From Nematostella vectensis (Eukaryota > Cnidaria > Anthozoa > Actiniaria > Edwardsiidae), in assembly GCF_932526225.1 (NCBI RefSeq), contig NC_064045.1:8372138-8436137 (forward strand): 64,000 nt of DNA, written 5' to 3'. The position numbers were made by a program, and so were the translations under genes. Below the pieces are notes generated by a model. That model saw only the letters and a program-made list of their open reading frames with translations, had not been told where the DNA came from and made no database searches. Position 1 is the first letter of the stretch, and each line of letters starts with the position of its first letter. Shown piece after piece: positions 25,101 through 37,284 of the stretch.

Positions 25101-25612
25101 AATGAGATGTTCAACTTAGTAGTGAATTAAAGCCGGGGTGGGTGGGTCTGTGGGAAGGTGGGGGGATAGTCGGTCGGTCAGTCAGCCAGTGAGGAGATCG
25201 AGGTATCCGTACTCGCAAGATCTTACTATATACAAGAGGTCTTACTATATACTTCAAAGGTTTACCTAATAGTATTTATTTTTCATTGATTTTAGTTGTC
25301 AAAGGGAACATCGAGTCCACGTTTGCGGTATCGGATTCTGAAGATACCCAAGCAACAGTTGTCAGCAAATTCTTATTAAAACAAAACCGGAAGGTGTTTA
25401 TGAAAACCTCAGCAGCGAACCCAAGTTACAAGGCTTCAATTCGAATTCCCAAGGGGTGCAATTGGAAAAAGAGGAAGAACAAGGTGTACTGGATTGCTGG
25501 GGATGTTGTGCCGGGCAAAGGCGCTGTAATGACTTGTTTTCTACGGGAGGAGAAGTGGTCGAAATCGCTTGAAAGATTATTCAAGCGTTTGTGCAAGAAA
25601 TCTGGAACTTGA
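22101..25612 (+). CDS. Meteorin-family secreted protein (3 exons)
   Basis: Exons 22101-22207, 24499-24917 and 25296-25612 give 280 aa with consistent phases (AG|G, G|TT). Residues 1 to about 23 (MLLQVLMVWTVCLVLADLG) form a signal peptide, so the product is secreted. The family signature GCKPCDLARMMDIVCKSDFG followed by VVKGNIEST aligns with the Cys-x-x-Cys and CTSDFV region of vertebrate meteorin/METRNL. Upstream, VQAGCSAGELIWRHPYGGVR matches the N-terminal beta-sandwich region. Paired cysteines (C-W at residues 31-33, AGC, LCF, KIC, C-x-x-C, IVC, GC, MTCF, LC) fit a disulfide-bonded extracellular protein of about the usual 290 aa. Vertebrate members act as neurotrophic or cytokine-like factors; whether this one is METRN or METRNL cannot be decided. 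Intron 1 (2.3 kb) holds no recognised feature; intron 2 has a long C-tract at 24986. Confidence 0.88.
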
Positions 25613-26765
25613 GATGTATGGCATGTACGGAAAAATTGACAAATATGACGCCTTAAGGAAATGAATGGTTTCCAAACTATATTCAAGTTTAGCTTACATT
25701 GATGGCAGTTCTTGTTGTCGGTTCTCGAAGTATCCGTGCATGACTGTCTTGGAAACATTTTAAGCAAAAAGTACATTTTGGCCGTAAATGCTGGCCGCTT
25801 GCGCGTATTTTAACTTTGTGCCCAGTCAAGCGCGTCAAGCAATGACGTTCACTCTGATTGGCTGGTATTTTATGATTGATGGCGCTGATGGACATGACGT
25901 TCGGGTTCAGTGACATGAAAAGTGGACTTGTTACTGGCACTTGATTGTCACAAACATTGAGGGGATTTGGGAATTTATTTCTTTTGATAAAGTATTCAAA
26001 CTTGTTGCAAAACAGTTGCATACAGGAAACGGTTGGGATAACGGAATAGTGCCCAGGCTCCTTCCCTAGTACACCACAGGAGTTCCAATAGTAATTATCA
26101 AAGCATTTGAAATAAGCAAAGGGAAGGACCGTCTTCTCACCATTTGCAGAATGAGTGGGGAACTGGGTCCAGATGTCACGTGAAGGGTATTATGGGATAT
26201 TTTTGCTAAAAAGTCAGACATGTTCCCTTGGTTGATTCCTTTGTTTTGTACCTTATGTTGACGTGAGGCTCGAAACATTACAAAATAGCGAAAAGCTGTT
26301 TCAGGGAGGCCCACACCATATGACCAGACACTGTGTTTTTTCTTTGTTCCCCATCCAGTAAAAACTATCCCATTATCCCTCTCGATAGGCGGTCGAGCCC
26401 AGTCCCCCCTCGTTTTGCAAATGACGAATTGTAGATTTGAAGTCCTCCTAACATGCATATCTAAGGTAGGGACAATATCAAAAGATTATTAAATTATAAT
26501 ATTACATAGCAACAAAGGAATATATAGTATAGAAGTTATTTTAAATATATTATGTCCGATATTTAAGAACTGGTAGATCATAAAGTGAACTGAAATATGA
26601 ATCGACGTAGAGGATTTGTTTTGATAACACTCATTAACTATGTACCTATTGTAAGATAAGTTTGTGAGAGGTTTCGAGTTACTAAACCTTAGAGCCAAAC
26701 TAAGAAAAAGGTCGTCTAAAAATTTTAAAATTGTGTAGTTCCAGAAAATGTCCTTCCCCTCCCCC

Positions 26766-26796
<31 letters not shown>

Positions 26797-28223
26797 ATTG
26801 AGGGGATTGGAAATTCCGGTGGGGGTGTGGGGGGTTCAGACTCCCAGCCATTTCCCAGAGGGGAGTGGGGGGGGTAATGCCCTTTTTCCTTAACAGTTAC
26901 TGTGTCCATCTTTTTCCAGGGGCTGGAAATTCCAGAGGGGTGGGGGGTCATACCTCCTACCGGCCCCCTCAATAGGGGGTATGGATATTTTTTGGAACTA
27001 CACATTGCGTAAGAATACAGAAGCACTTATTGCTGATAATGCATGTAAGATTTCTTTAAAGTCCATATAACCTTCCAGGGTTGATAGATTTGGTCGATTC
27101 TTTGTTTTTATCTTCCAAATAGTATGGGGTTCATATGGACCATATTATAAAACGCGCGTTCGCGCGGGTAACTCAAATCTGTAATATTGTGGTATTGATC
27201 AACCTTCGGAAAAAGACCGTGAACTGAAAGGCCCGGGTCGAGTCATTTGTGACGTAGATCGAGATAATTCACTCGATTCAATATCCTTTCGCGTGGCCAA
27301 TTCCCTTTTCAGAAATTGAAAGTTTATCTATGCTTTCTTTTGGCTAGATTGATATAAATGAAATGTTTTTTTAAAACAAAAGAACTTTAATGTTGCCCGC
27401 CTCTGTTAAAAAAAAGTGTAAGCTAGTTGGAGGGTGTCAAGGCCAACAGACTTTTAGCCGTATCTCGCACAATAAACAAATTTCAGCGCTCGTGGAGCAC
27501 AAAACAACCTACTTTCTGTTATAGCTGAGACTTCGAGATTCTGAGATTTGATGTTTGATAGTGTTAGTATTGTTAACAATATTGTAATCAAAGTAAAATC
27601 ACTCGCGGCACTCTTAGGTCCTCCGACGATTTTTCTTTTATTTTAAGTAACTATCAAACACGTCAAAACAAAACAAAATCCCTTATTTATAACTCAGTCT
27701 TGGTCCTAGTGCCCATGCAACTATATACTCAAGATAATGAGCATGGCTTGACAGTAAGGAAAAGACGTCCCGGCTCTGGATACACTAAGTTTGACTTGAC
27801 AATAACAGAGAGGGCTCAATATTAATTGCATTTCTTTATAAAACTTTTAAAAGAAAAATTCGACAACAACGCACAGTTGTTTTTTTAAAAATGAGTAAAT
27901 TATATTGATTTCCTCTAAAACCACACTCTACATATTTCCCGAATTCCAGCTTGTAAGAAAATCAGAGGCGGATCTAGGGGAAGGGACGAGCGGACCCAGG
28001 CCCCCTAATCAGATTTTTTACTAAAAAAATAACAAGAAATTAAAGAAAATAACCCACGGAGAGCACTGAATCCCTTGCCTCGACTTCGACAGTAACAAGA
28101 AGATTAGGGTATCAAAATAAATTACATTTGTATATTTATTACCTCCTTTACTTTTATTGAAAGGTCCCTTACATCGTTCGTGTATCGTTTTTTATTCATC
28201 TTAGAATATGGGCCTGCTGTATT
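25613..28223. other. Intergenic, with C-tract repeats; no gene recognised
   Basis: The 3' flanks of the convergent meteorin-like and CLN3 genes meet here. At 26755-27000 there is a low-complexity block: a run of over 20 C, an ACAC tract, and two copies of GGAAATTCC-type sequence in G-rich context. A TTTATT (AATAAA on the minus strand) at 28191-28196 is a candidate CLN3 polyadenylation signal. ORFs up to 130 aa (26066, minus) show no domain. Confidence 0.5.
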
Positions 28224-30791
28224 TTACCAGCGGCAATGAACAGTAGAATTCCATCCTTCCATTCGCCGCGTAAAACAAAAAGCAGCCTGCTTATGCGTGG
28301 ATGCCATGGCAACGCAATGACTTCGTAACCTCGGTTCTATAGCGAGGCCAATAGACCCGGCAGCCAGCAAACCGAGCCCGCACCCTAGCGTGGTAAAAGC
28401 GCGGGAAAACTGCTGCTTTTGCAAATCCTCCTCAGAGGTTCCCGCCTTTGAGAAGGTGTTAACGTAAAGTGCCCCGGCGCTTATCCCGTGCTCTAGCAAA
28501 ACGAGAAAAATAACCCATGCAGAGGGGAGAAATCTATACCAGCTCACCGAGATAAGAAAGGCGAGATTTGCCGCTAGCATTAGCGTGAACACCCAAGTGT
28601 GCTTGGTTAGGTAGACACAGCCGGTGTCTAAACAATGCATGACGATAGCGTACCCACGTCCTAACAACTCCCCGGCGGCGAACATAAAGAAATAGAATTC
28701 GTAATGGTCACGAGGAGTAAAGGGAGAGTTCTCAAAAGCAATCGTAGTGACGACAGCTTGCAGAGCGAGATACTCGCAGATCACGCCAATCACAAGCACG
28801 GTTGTTATTGGCAACGCGCGCCTGTTTACGTGAAGTTTCTCGGTCCATGTGAGAGTCGTGGGTGGTGCGGATGCAGAGTGCGTGATTCGCTTGTAGGATA
28901 AAGTCTTGGTGAGGGTAAAGGGCCCCTGGAGATCTTGGGTGATGAGGAAGACGTAGATCAGCAGGATCAGAAGAGGCAAGGCTGTGATGGTCAAGATTGT
29001 TGTCTGGGGGGACACGCACGCCCATGTGGTCATAGCTAGTGAGGAGAGGAAGATATGAAAACTTGAGGAACGAGGGGAAGATATGGAAAGTTGACTTGCG
29101 GAACGAGGGGGCTTGTAATGTTTGGGGATGGGGCGCACGACCATAAACAAAGATTTCACGTGGAAGACACGGGGCATATCAGTCAATCTTGTTTTAAAAG
29201 CTGTCGTTTTTCTAGCTCGCTCGGTCATTACCTTATTAGGCACTACATACCATATTTGGGAGTCCCGCTTCAATCAATTTTTTGCTTTTTTTATCGCTCT
29301 GGAACTTTGTAAGTTGAATTTCCACGTAAACTTGCAGGAATTCGTGTTTACTACGATTTTGCTGGCAGGCATCTTGTGTATGGAGCCTAGTCCCTATCGT
29401 TTTAGAATATCACAGGTCTCCCGCGCGCTCGCCCCAGGCTCTTTTAGACCATTTAGAAAAACGACAGCCATTGATTGATATGTCAGCACACCCTGCCGCG
29501 GCGTAGCCAGGATTTTAAACAGGAGCTTTTGGTTGAAACCGGGTGTTCGTACCAAGGCACCTGGGGTTGGTCGGAGGGGGGGGGGGGGGGGGGGGGGGGT
29601 TGTAGGTGGAGACAATCTGGAGCGGAGGAAAATGTGGAACATATATGATGGCGTGGAATGGCAAGAATAGGGATGACAAAAACAAATATATAGAGTAACA
29701 AAATGGAAAGGTGGAATATTTCGTAGAGCTCTTCGAAATGTTAAGCAACCTTACGTGTATTCAAGTACAAGGAGGTAAGACCAGGTAATAGTCAAATGCG
29801 AAAGGGAGAAATAAACCTGGGAGCCGAGGGATGCTAGAGAGTAGGAGGAAAGGTGGAGAAGGTCTAGTGAGAAAAGGGTTCGCATTTGAGACGTGTTTCA
29901 AAGTGAATTAGTGGCTAGCAGGGATTTTTCTCCTGTATTTTAGATAACGTCTCATGCATTTACTGTATTTTTGGCTGCTAAAAGGGTGGCCAAAAAGGCC
30001 CCCTGGCTACGCCCTTGCCCTGTTGTCACCGAACTATGCAGGACTGCATTATTTGTGCAGTTTCTGAAAAGTTGCATATCCCCCAAATGTGTGTATGGTG
30101 TTTGTATGTCTCCATGGGGATGTATATGGAGTTTAGTTTTAGGGGAAAAGGTTGGAGTTTGACGTCTAATAAGATGTTTTCTCTTACATTCAACTCAAAG
30201 TCTCATGCACCTACACGTTATCATTTTAGCAACTCGTGCTTTCATTGGCTTACCTGTATAGTAAAGCGGACCAATAGCAAACCCCGCTCCAGTCCCTCCG
30301 CTGTATGCACTCAGTGTCGCGGCCTCATAAAGTGCCGTCATTCCAAGAAAGCTCGTCTCTGCTACCCCGCACCCCAAAGACACCAGAGAAACGCCAATCA
30401 ACTTAAACATCACCTTTCCACCTAGCGATGTCAGCACAATCCCTGACGTCATGAGCACGAAAACGAGGGTGATCCTCAGAGTCGGTCCCACATGAGGTAT
30501 AACTAGCGGCGTCATCAAAGTCGCGACGAAGAATGGGCCAGCGGTAGTGAGAAGCAAGCTTGACGTGGGTATCGCGGTCTCGGTTAGGATATCCTGGGCA
30601 GCGGTCATTCCCAAGTAGAGGACCGTAAATACCATGAGGCCGAGAAGGAAGAACGTGATAATGTTCCTTATGGAGGAGGTGCCTCGTGCTTCCAGCTCCG
30701 AGTCGTCATTTGCGTTGAATAATGGCGGCCCCGAGGTGTCGTCATGTTTGAAAGAGTGTTCTTTTTCAAGAAGATGGATGTTCTCGGTCAT
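28224..30791 (-). CDS. CLN3: CLN3 / battenin, lysosomal membrane protein (2 exons)
   Basis: Exon 1 is 30791-30254 and exon 2 is 29035-28224 (G|CT junction), giving 449 aa (human CLN3 has 438). The conserved segment GVAETSFLGMTALYEAATLS followed by SGGTGAGFA matches the human GEVTFLSLTAFYP...SSGTGGAG block. In exon 2, SWYRFLPSAWVIFLVLLEHG and AGALYVNTF match WFGFLPSIYLVFLIILYEG and AAYVNTF. About ten hydrophobic segments are visible, and a hydrophilic loop lies at about residues 222-250. The cytoplasmic N-terminus is acidic and contains HLLEKE. CLN3 clears glycerophosphodiesters from lysosomes; loss causes juvenile Batten disease in humans. Oddity: the protein ends STVHCRW, without the CaaX prenylation box of vertebrate CLN3. 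The exon 2 frame stays open upstream of the acceptor (to 29273), but that part is intron. Confidence 0.92.
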
Positions 30792-30879
30792 GACTCTATT
30801 AAAAGATAGCTGAGATTAAACGATTAAACATATGATAAAGGAAGGGTCAGAGTTTGACTAAAATCTCTTATGCTGAACC

Positions 30880-31290
30880 ATCACCATCATTATCATGATT
30901 ACACCACAACTACCACCATCATCATCGTCACCATCATCAACCCCATCGTCATCATCATCATTATCACCACCATCATCATCATCATCATTATCATCATCAC
31001 CATCACCACCATCATCATCATCATCATCAACCCCTTCATGTTCATCACCATCAACATCATCATCAACAACCCCTTTATCTTCATCACCATCACCACCGCA
31101 ATCATTATCATCATTATCATTATCAACGCCATCACCATCATTATCATTACCACGACCACTACCACAACCTCTATCACCATCATCGTCACCATTACCACAA
31201 TCACAACCACTACCATCACCATCATCAACCCCATCACCATCATTATCATTATTACCAACACCACTACCATCACCATCACCATCATTGTTC
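30880..31290. repeat. CAT/CAC trinucleotide microsatellite upstream of CLN3
   Basis: About 410 bp of imperfect CAT/CAC/ACC/ATT triplets, starting about 90 bp upstream of the CLN3 start codon on its 5' side. Long ORFs of poly-Ser/Pro, poly-Ile/Thr and poly-Asp/Gly in several frames come from the triplets and are not genes. Confidence 0.95.
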
Positions 31291-31558
31291 TGCACATTCC
31301 ACCACAAGCCCGCGAACATTTAAGTATGAAGGATGAAGTTTCAAAATATCTACGAAATGTAAACAAAACAACAAAAAACTGAAGTTGATTACATAATTAT
31401 AATGAAATACAAAAATAACAAATTCTTCAGTGCTAGATAAAGCTAAGTTCAAATAAATCCAGATAGGCAGTTCAGCAGAGCAAAGGACTAAGGGGCAGAC
31501 GATTGTGAGTAAAATAATTGGTAAATTTCGCTATTTCAATTTATTATATATATATGTA

Positions 31559-31615
31559 GCTAATGCTTATTTCTGTATTGACTATAGTTGACTATGTATG
31601 TGTTTATGGAATGGA
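31559..31615 (+). repeat. Left copy of an identical 57-bp direct repeat
   Basis: This 57-bp block (GCTAATGCTTATTTCTGTAT ... TTTATGGAATGGA) is identical to 33728-33784. Both copies are preceded by a TATATA stretch. The pair brackets the BEL/Pao and GIY-YIG fragments, as a short pseudo-LTR would. Confidence 0.9.
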
Positions 31616-31689
31616 CATTAAAATAGTGCAAAATCCAAGTTAAATGATCACCTAAAAAAGAGTCCGAATCACATAAATGACTGTATTTC

Positions 31690-33075
31690 TGTTTTAATGT
31701 CTTGGAGATTGGATGAACTAGCATACGCTGGCGATATTCGCAAGTTTTCCATCGCTTTCTCTGGAAAAAACAAGGAGAAATCGAGCCTACCGTGTACCAA
31801 TGGAAGCGCTAGAATTTTGGAGATAAGCCCTCTCCGGATATTGCTATCAGCTGTGTAAACACGCTAGCTAACATGGCAGATACTCATTTCCCAGAAGCAG
31901 TCAAAGACCTTAAAGAGCATTCTTATGTCGACGACATCGGAGGATCCAAGTCCAGCTCAGAAGACGCCAAACGCGTGACAACTGAGATAAGCGCAATTCT
32001 AGCAAAGGGGAAGTTCGAAATCAAGACGTGGCACTCCAACCACAGCGACGTTGATCAAACTGAAGACGGCGCAACCACCTTTCTCTGACACAACTGGGAC
32101 AAAGCGGAAGATGAAATATCTTTCAAGAAAGAAGAAATTAACTTAGTGAACAAGACGTTCTCAAAACGCAAATGCCTTGCTTGCGTGGCACAGATTTGGG
32201 ATCCAGTCGGCCTTGTTACACCAGTTTCTATCGAGCTGAGGAAAGATCTTCATACTCTGGAGTATGGACTTCGCATGGGATGAGTTATTAAAACAAGAAT
32301 TGCAAGAAAGTGGCTTAAAAACGCCGATGTTCTCAACTCTCTCCTAAAGATCACGTTCGACAGACAACTCAAGCCAACAGATGCGATTGATTCGCCATGC
32401 ATTCTGCGACGGAGGGGAGAGAGCCTATGGTGCCGTAGTCTACTTGCGCTGGAAACACAAAGATGAAAGATATTCCTGCGTTCCTGTAATGACAAAGGCG
32501 TTAGTCGCCCCGCTTAAAAAGAAGTCAATACCCCGCTTAGAGTTGATGGGATGTCTGTTACTGGCAAGAACGGTGACAACATGCAGAAAGGCCTTAAAGT
32601 CCGCTGACGTGCAAGTCTACAAAATGAAGTTTTGGACGGACTCTCACACTGTTCTGTCATGGATAAAAAATTCTCCTCGAAAATTCAAACCCTTTGTTTT
32701 GCGCGTGTAGCGGAAATACGAGAGACGATACCCACCGAAAACTTCAGATACATTCCCTCAAAAAAAAAACAACCCAGCAGACGCGCTAACAAGAGGCATT
32801 GCAGTCGACAAGCTACAAGAATGGACCAAAGGACATTCGAATTTATGCAGAGAAATTCCAGAAAGATGTGAGGAAAATATCGAAAGGGTATACCCGTGTA
32901 GTCCCGAAGTTGAGAAGGAGATAAAGCCTCAGACTGACGTCAGGAAAAAAGTTCACACAGTCGCAGCTGAGCCGACGAGCAAGTCTTCCAAAGAACCTGG
33001 CCTAGCTAAGAACGAGTTGCTGAATCACTTACTACAAGTATGTTCATCGTTCAGGAAAACAAGACGAGTAAGTCT
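31690..33075 (+). mobile_element. BEL/Pao-type LTR retrotransposon pol fragment, decayed
   Basis: Broken reverse transcriptase and RNase H. EPTVYQWKR and FGDKPSPDIAISCVNTLA (about 31773-31870) lead into HSYVDDIGGSKSSSEDAKR (from 31917), carrying the YVDD catalytic box. Then HAFCDGGERAYGAVVYLRWK, IPRLELMGCLLLAR and FWTDSHTVLSWIKNSPRKF (32390-32695) match the Pao RNase H module, followed by ENFRYIPSKK and PADALTRG (about 32738-32800). Stops and frameshifts separate the parts (for example at 32086 and 32708). No integrase, gag or LTR pair was recognised, so it cannot move. Confidence 0.85.
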
Positions 33076-33159
33076 GTAAGAAACTGTAAGAAACTACGAC
33101 GTAAGCCCTTAGAACAGCTCATGGGACAGATTCCAACCATTCGTGTTTGTCCAGGATTG

Positions 33160-33640
33160 ACAGTTTTTGCGCATACAGCATTGGATATGTGCCACCGCCA
33201 ATAACAAAACATGCAACTGCAGACAAAAGAACGCGTGCCCCCTTGACGGAAACTGCCTCCAATCATCTGTTATCTACCAAGCCACTGTAACAAGAAAGGA
33301 CAACAACACCTCCGAAACCTACGTAGGACTAACCGAGAACGAATTCAAGACAAGATATAGAAACCACACCGCTTCATTCCGACACGCTAAACACAGAAAC
33401 TCGACCGAACTGGAGCCTTAAAGACAACGACATAGAACACTTTATTTCATGGAAAATCCTGTCATCTCACTCCACCTACAACGGCTCTAGCAAAAGATTA
33501 ATCTCTGCCTCAAAGAAAAACTTATCATTATCCGCCAACCCAAGCTATCAACTTTAAACAAGCGTAACGAGCTAGTGTCTTCGTGCCGCCACAGGAACAA
33601 AACCTTGTTATGCAACAGCTGAACTATTCAATTTCACCAT
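33160..33640 (+). mobile_element. GIY-YIG endonuclease-like retroelement fragment
   Basis: The frame from 33167 reads TCNCRQKNACPLDGNCLQSS, VIYQATVT, ETYVGLTENEFKTRYRNHTA, SFRHAKHRNSTEL. It then shifts to LKDNDIEHFISWKILSSH and a degenerate tail. The Cys-rich linker plus YxGLTEnxFKtRYxNH is typical of the C-terminal GIY-YIG endonuclease of Penelope-like and related retroelements of aquatic animals. Here it is a separate decayed piece only about 90 bp downstream of the BEL/Pao fragment. Confidence 0.72.
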
Positions 33641-33727
33641 AACAGCCATTCAAATTTCACGCCCTATTTTTATGTTAATTTTATACATAGATAGTATATA
33701 AGTGAGGGTAGTAATATATTATATATA

Positions 33728-33784
33728 GCTAATGCTTATTTCTGTATTGACTATAGTTGACTATGTATGTGTTTATGGAATGGA
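33728..33784 (+). repeat. Right copy of the 57-bp direct repeat
   Basis: Identical over 57 bp to 31559-31615. It is followed directly by CAT/CAC triplets (33785-33860), as at the microsatellite left of the composite. Confidence 0.9.
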
Positions 33785-36142
33785 TCACCATCATAACCAT
33801 CAACATCATCACGACCTATAAAGGTCACCATCATCATCGTCATTATCACTACCATCATTAACGTCCTTTGACAGCCCCCCCAATATTATAAGGAAATGAC
33901 CAGTAGGGGCGTGGCTGTGCGCCCAATACTTTCTTAATGTTTCTGTATTGTGCCCCTCCCGATATTTCGAGGCCTGCTACGGCCCTGATTCCTATAACAA
34001 TGATTGAATATTCGTGAACATTCATTAGCATCTACAGATAATCAATGACGCAATTAAGCATTCATTAATATGGAATAAGCATTCTTATCCGCGTAGTTGA
34101 AATTCATTTTGGACAATCACTGGCGTTTATTGACAATTAGCTATCAAAAAAATTATTATTATCATTTAAATAAACAGCGACAATCAATAAGCGATTTCAG
34201 ATATTCATGCTTGTCAATGTCACATTCATCGATGAGGTCTGAGAATCATTTATTGCAAATGATCGTCAATCTTAATTGCGTTATCGATTGCTATGGATAT
34301 ATCGATATTGATATCGTTATGCTTTAACTGCGTTACCGATTGTCTGTTGATGATTATAAATATTCGCGAATATTCGATCATTGTTATTAAAAGTCAAATC
34401 ACGCTAAAGTTTCATGTCATTATAATAGACGTACAATAGTTAGCATGGTGCTTTTAGAGAACGCCATGAAGCATTTCTCATTTCGCTAAAGTTTAAAAAA
34501 AATATTCATTCATTTTCAGGATTATTCGTACTATTTTTGCATGTATTCAAAAGAAAAGTTCTCTTTTTACCCGCGACGTTAAGGATGGACCACTTTTGTT
34601 CTTTCGCCCCTTGCTTTGATTTATAGAAAGTTCTGTGCAGGAGGGTATCGTCTAGGCAAAAAGGGCTTGAGAAATACAATCACTGTCATTACCATTCACC
34701 CATGGCAAAAATTCAACTTGTGGTCACTCTTCCGAAAAGGGAAGGAAAGAGCATGTTTCGCAACTGTGTGGCTATGTTCCATGTTTTTTGATAGTTCGTG
34801 CCATGATTCGTGAATTGATCTTCTATATGAGTCCTGGTTTGCAGTTGTTTTCACCGGTTAAATCCTAACAACCTATTTTAACAATTTCCTTAGTTCGTGA
34901 CCGTGAAAGCACGGGAAATAATCGTTCCATTCAAGATCTCCCCCTTTCAAAAAGAGGGTTTTTTGACAAATGGACACCTCTAATTATTAAAATGTCAAAT
35001 TTTCGTTGCCATGGTTCTTGTATTACTGGAGAAAAATTTTAATCAAAAGGAATAAAATGTACCAAGTTACCAGACGCCAATCTTGAATAGAATTTGTGTT
35101 ACAATGTTTTCTCATAAGTATGAAAAATACATCATTTATATTCAGGGCACCGTTATTAAGAAAATAATTGAAAATGAGGTTCCAATATTGATAAGTTATA
35201 TATATTTTATCCATATGATATTTCAAACAGCTCCATCACATTTAATGAGAATGAACTCCAAAACCTCTGGCCTTTCGTTTCTACTGTAAATAGCTTTGCT
35301 AATCTAGTAGTTAGAACACCCGTATATGTGTTTGTTAGAAGAGTAATGCTGTTACAATAAAGCTCATGTTATAATCGTATGTACCCGTCGCCGTTCGAAT
35401 TTTCAAGAAGTGTTTAAAGTGTAGGAAAATCAGACGTGGAAAACCAGTATTTGGTTGGATGATTCTTGAGTTATCTGTGTAGTATTGAAACATATCTAGT
35501 TTTATCATTTATACAGAGGAAACACATACCTATTTATTACTTGTTCCAGTTGTTCGCCATCTCGCAAAGAGATTTGTTCTATTGGCCGCTTGTTCAACAA
35601 CTTTGGCGTTTCCCAAAGAAGTTATGGTAATATATAGAGTCGATTCAGATTGCCAAGCAAATTTAATGCATATGCACTTGAAATCCTTGAGGGATATTTG
35701 TTCTTGCAAGATTAACGTGAATAAATTAGCATGAAATAATGCGAATCTAAAATTCACCCTTTCGGTGCTGATAAGTCACGTGCGTTTTACGGGGTCAAAG
35801 TCCAACAAATCGTAGACAACCCGCGAAAGTTCGGACAAGTTAAGAAGCGTTTGCTTCGTACGAACAAAATGGTGACTCCTGGCACCTGTAGTAATGAATC
35901 TAGATTCCTGCAATTATGAAAGACAAATAGCAATAGGGACCCTGTACTATTCTTCCATTTTTCCAGAAGAGAAAAGAAAAACAGAAGATAAAAATAATGA
36001 ATAAAACGGTGCAAACATGGAGATTCATTCATGTGTGGCAAGGATATTTACGTTTATATCCCAGTGATGGGTCAGTGCACATTTTCACAGGACAATTATC
36101 AGGCGATAACATCCAGCCAAAGTGATATCTGTCCTGTGAACA
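33785..36142. other. Intergenic, AT-rich; no gene recognised
   Basis: Starts with a short CAT/CAC tract (33785-33860). The remainder contains many ATTCAT/ATATTCG-like words but no exon or domain that I can support. ORFs reach 84 aa (35787, minus) without features. Confidence 0.5.
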
Positions 36143-36152
36143 TTTTTGAGCG

Positions 36153-37274
36153 GGGTGTCTACAAAACGAAGACCTAAAACCTAAAACCTGTGACCCCAAA
36201 AGCTACGACCCCCAAAATTTTGCCGTTATTTTTTAGCCTACCTTGTTTCCCAAAAGGGCTACACAGCGTGGAAGTTTCATGTGGAATCAGTGATCCTTAT
36301 GAGATAATAAGCTTATTCAATTTTTTTTTAATTTGGAAAAAGGGAACTACTTGTGTTTTCAGGTGGTCTTTCTTAAAACGCCGATAAACTCAGAAACCCG
36401 GAATGTCACCCGGTAAACATTTTCGGGTGTTTCTTCCAAAATCTTAATTGCCCGCTAACTTACGGGAAATGTCCAGTAAAAAAGTGGGCCAATCAATGCT
36501 TACATCATTTTATCAGATTTCCTTCCAACCAATCAGGTTTCATCTCTGTCAAATGATTTGACATTTAGCTGTCACAGTGCGCCTAAAAATCTAAACAGCT
36601 ATGCGAAATTATTAGAAGTTTTTCTACAAAATGAGACTTTATTTACTTGTTCTTTGTCTTTCTTTTGAAAAATGTCGATGCCACAGCAATTTTTGGGGTG
36701 CAAGTTGTCTACAGACATCGACAAAACTAGGATTTCAATAACTATTTAGCCAAACTATTCATAAACTTTGGAAATTGTAATATACTTGTCGGGAACCAGT
36801 ATCGGCACGCTACGCAAAAGCTTTGTTTTGATAAACACTTCCTCGCCAGGGAGTTCGAAAACTTTTCTGGGGGGATTTTTTCTAAATTACCGGTAATTGC
36901 CGGGTCTGTTAGGTTACCGGGAGAGTTTTTGCGATAATTTTTCGGGCAAAGGAGCGTGTCTGGAAAATGTGTGCAACTACAATTTTTAATAGGACAAATA
37001 AACGACGATTAAAAATACATAGATCATTGGCGCGCTCATGACAAATTTTTCCTCCATGAAAAGCACAACAAAATTCGCTGAATTACCTCATTAGGATCAC
37101 TGATTCCATATGAAACTTTCGCGCTGTGTAGCCATTTGGGGAACAAGGTAGACTAAATACTAACTGAAATTTTTGGGGGGGTCGTAGCTTTTGGGGTCGT
37201 AGCTTTAGCGGTCGTAGCTTTTGGGGTCACAGGTTTTAGGTATTAGGTTTTAGGTCTTCGTTTTGTAGACACCC
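36153..37274. mobile_element. 1.12-kb non-autonomous DNA transposon, long TIRs, 10-bp TSD (MULE-like)
   Basis: The element begins GGGTGTCTACAAAACGAAGA at 36153 and ends in the reverse complement at 37274. The inverted arms extend about 150-190 bp each, with inserted tandem variants of AGCTACGACCCCAAA and CTAAAACC in the right arm. They include matching internal blocks (GGAATCAGTGATCC near 36281 against GGATCACTGATTCC near 37095). It is flanked by identical 10-bp direct repeats TTTTTGAGCG at 36143-36152 and 37275-37284. Long TIRs plus a 9-11-bp duplication point to the Mutator superfamily. The middle has no transposase. Confidence 0.9.
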
Positions 37275-37284
37275 TTTTTGAGCG

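Noticed and set aside
29036-29273. N-terminal 79 residues of the 349-aa minus-strand ORF (MKRDSQIWYVV...)
   Set aside because: They lie in the CLN3 intron. Exon 2 begins at 29035, where the G|CT junction restores the CLN3 frame and the family alignment resumes.
30858-31382. Large ORFs of poly-Asp/Gly, poly-Ser/Pro, poly-Ile/Thr and poly-Met/Val
   Set aside because: Translation of a trinucleotide microsatellite in several frames at once.
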